Assembly (NCBI RefSeq): GCF_002014985.1
Contig: NZ_MUXU01000088.1
Location: forward strand, 1 to 6,404
Source of the DNA: Moraxella caviae
Lineage (GTDB): Bacteria > Pseudomonadota > Gammaproteobacteria > Pseudomonadales > Moraxellaceae
DNA length: 6,404 nt
Direction of reading: 5' to 3'
Below, one piece after another: positions 6,116 to 6,404 of the stretch (position 1 is the stretch's first letter; each line of letters starts with the position of its first letter). The notes below the pieces were generated by a model. The model saw nothing but the letters and a program-made list of their open reading frames with translations. It had not been told where the DNA came from and ran no database searches. The translations under genes and the position numbers were made by a program.

Positions 6116-6388
6116 CTATTCGCTCAAATGCACAACATTTCCTAATTTTTGTTCTAGCAAAGCATTCACGGTCGCTACAGCATTTGGATTTTGTTGTAGC
6201 GCTTCAGGCGCTAGATTGTGCGGTTCGCCTTTGTCGTTTAGGTAACGCAAGGCTGCGCGAAATTCTCCCCATGTAATCACGCCATCTTTGGCTGAAGTAC
6301 CAAAGTAAAACTTCCCAGCATCCGACAGCATACCGATCTCTTCGTATGCACCGTATCCAATTTCTTCGTCTTTGTTAGGTTCTACAGT
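6116..6388 (-). CDS. Unrecognised protein, 3' part only, cut by an IS end
   Basis: The frame is open from the TAG at 6116-6118 past 6388. The protein-like reading VEPNKDEEIGYGAYEEIG continues upstream of the ATG at 6329-6331, and there is no canonical start between that ATG and the IS tip. The gene therefore probably lost its 5' end to the insertion. A 71-aa product from ATG 6331 is possible, with only a weak GAAGAG upstream. I do not recognise the family. Within it, TSAKDGVITWGE followed by FRAALRYL has the spacing of an EF-hand loop and exit helix (G at 6, I at 8, E at 12), but positions 1 and 3 are Thr and Ala, so calcium binding is doubtful. The end (LLEQKLGNVVHLSE) looks natural. Confidence 0.6.
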   Translation of the reverse strand, partial: TVEPNKDEEIGYGAYEEIGMLSDAGKFYFGTSAKDGVITWGEFRAALRYLNDKGEPHNLAPEALQQNPNAVATVNALLEQKLGNVVHLSE

Positions 6389-6404
6389 GACGTACTCCCC
6401 TCCC
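6388..6404 (-). mobile_element. Right end of a second IS605-type element, leaving the window
   Basis: TGAC (6388-6391), three bases, then CTCCCCTCCC (6395-6404) matches the right end at 798-814 with the same spacing. On the minus strand it reads GGGAGGGGAGTACGTCA, a common right-end tip of TnpB-type elements. Only 17 bp are in view, so the element body (expected beyond 6404, same orientation as the first) is a prediction. Confidence 0.6.

Overview
This AT-rich window looks like accessory DNA of a gammaproteobacterium. The only recognisable genes are a umuC-type translesion polymerase gene and two ends of IS200/IS605-family elements. Moraxellaceae is a reasonable guess from base composition and general style, but nothing in the window proves it. 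There are no rRNA or tRNA genes, no CRISPR array and no recognisable replication or conjugation genes.

Layout, left to right. A Rho-independent terminator (50-69, acting on the minus strand) lies downstream of the 3' half of umuC (160-798, minus). umuC is cut at about 798 by the right end of a roughly 350-bp IS605-type remnant (about 798-1150, minus). In this remnant tnpB keeps only its first ~20 codons and its C-terminal zinc ribbon, joined out of frame at a TATGGC motif. The 5' half of umuC is not on the other side of the remnant, so the locus has been rearranged and not merely interrupted. Beyond it lies a cassette of genes I do not recognise. A 109-aa and a 311-aa gene form a likely minus-strand operon (1159-2434). 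They face away from a very large 1078-aa gene on the plus strand (2704-5940). The 269-bp divergent region holds an extended -10 promoter for the large gene and an imperfect palindrome that could be an operator. The large gene ends in a long hairpin terminator (5942-5986). A run of three further hairpins (6015-6083) follows, then the 3' part of another unrecognised gene (6116-6388, minus). That gene is cut by what looks like the right end of a second IS605-type element, which leaves the window at 6404.

How it may fit together. The unrecognised cassette sits between two IS605-type right ends in the same orientation. They share TGAC-N3-CTCCCCTCCC with identical spacing. This is what one expects of a laterally acquired or IS-rearranged segment. 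The divergent layout of one giant soluble protein and a two-gene operon, with a shared control region, makes the three genes candidates for one functional unit. I assign no function: no catalytic motif, signal peptide or membrane segment is convincing in any of them. The one structural hint is EF-hand-like sequence in the middle of the giant protein and in the truncated gene at the right edge.
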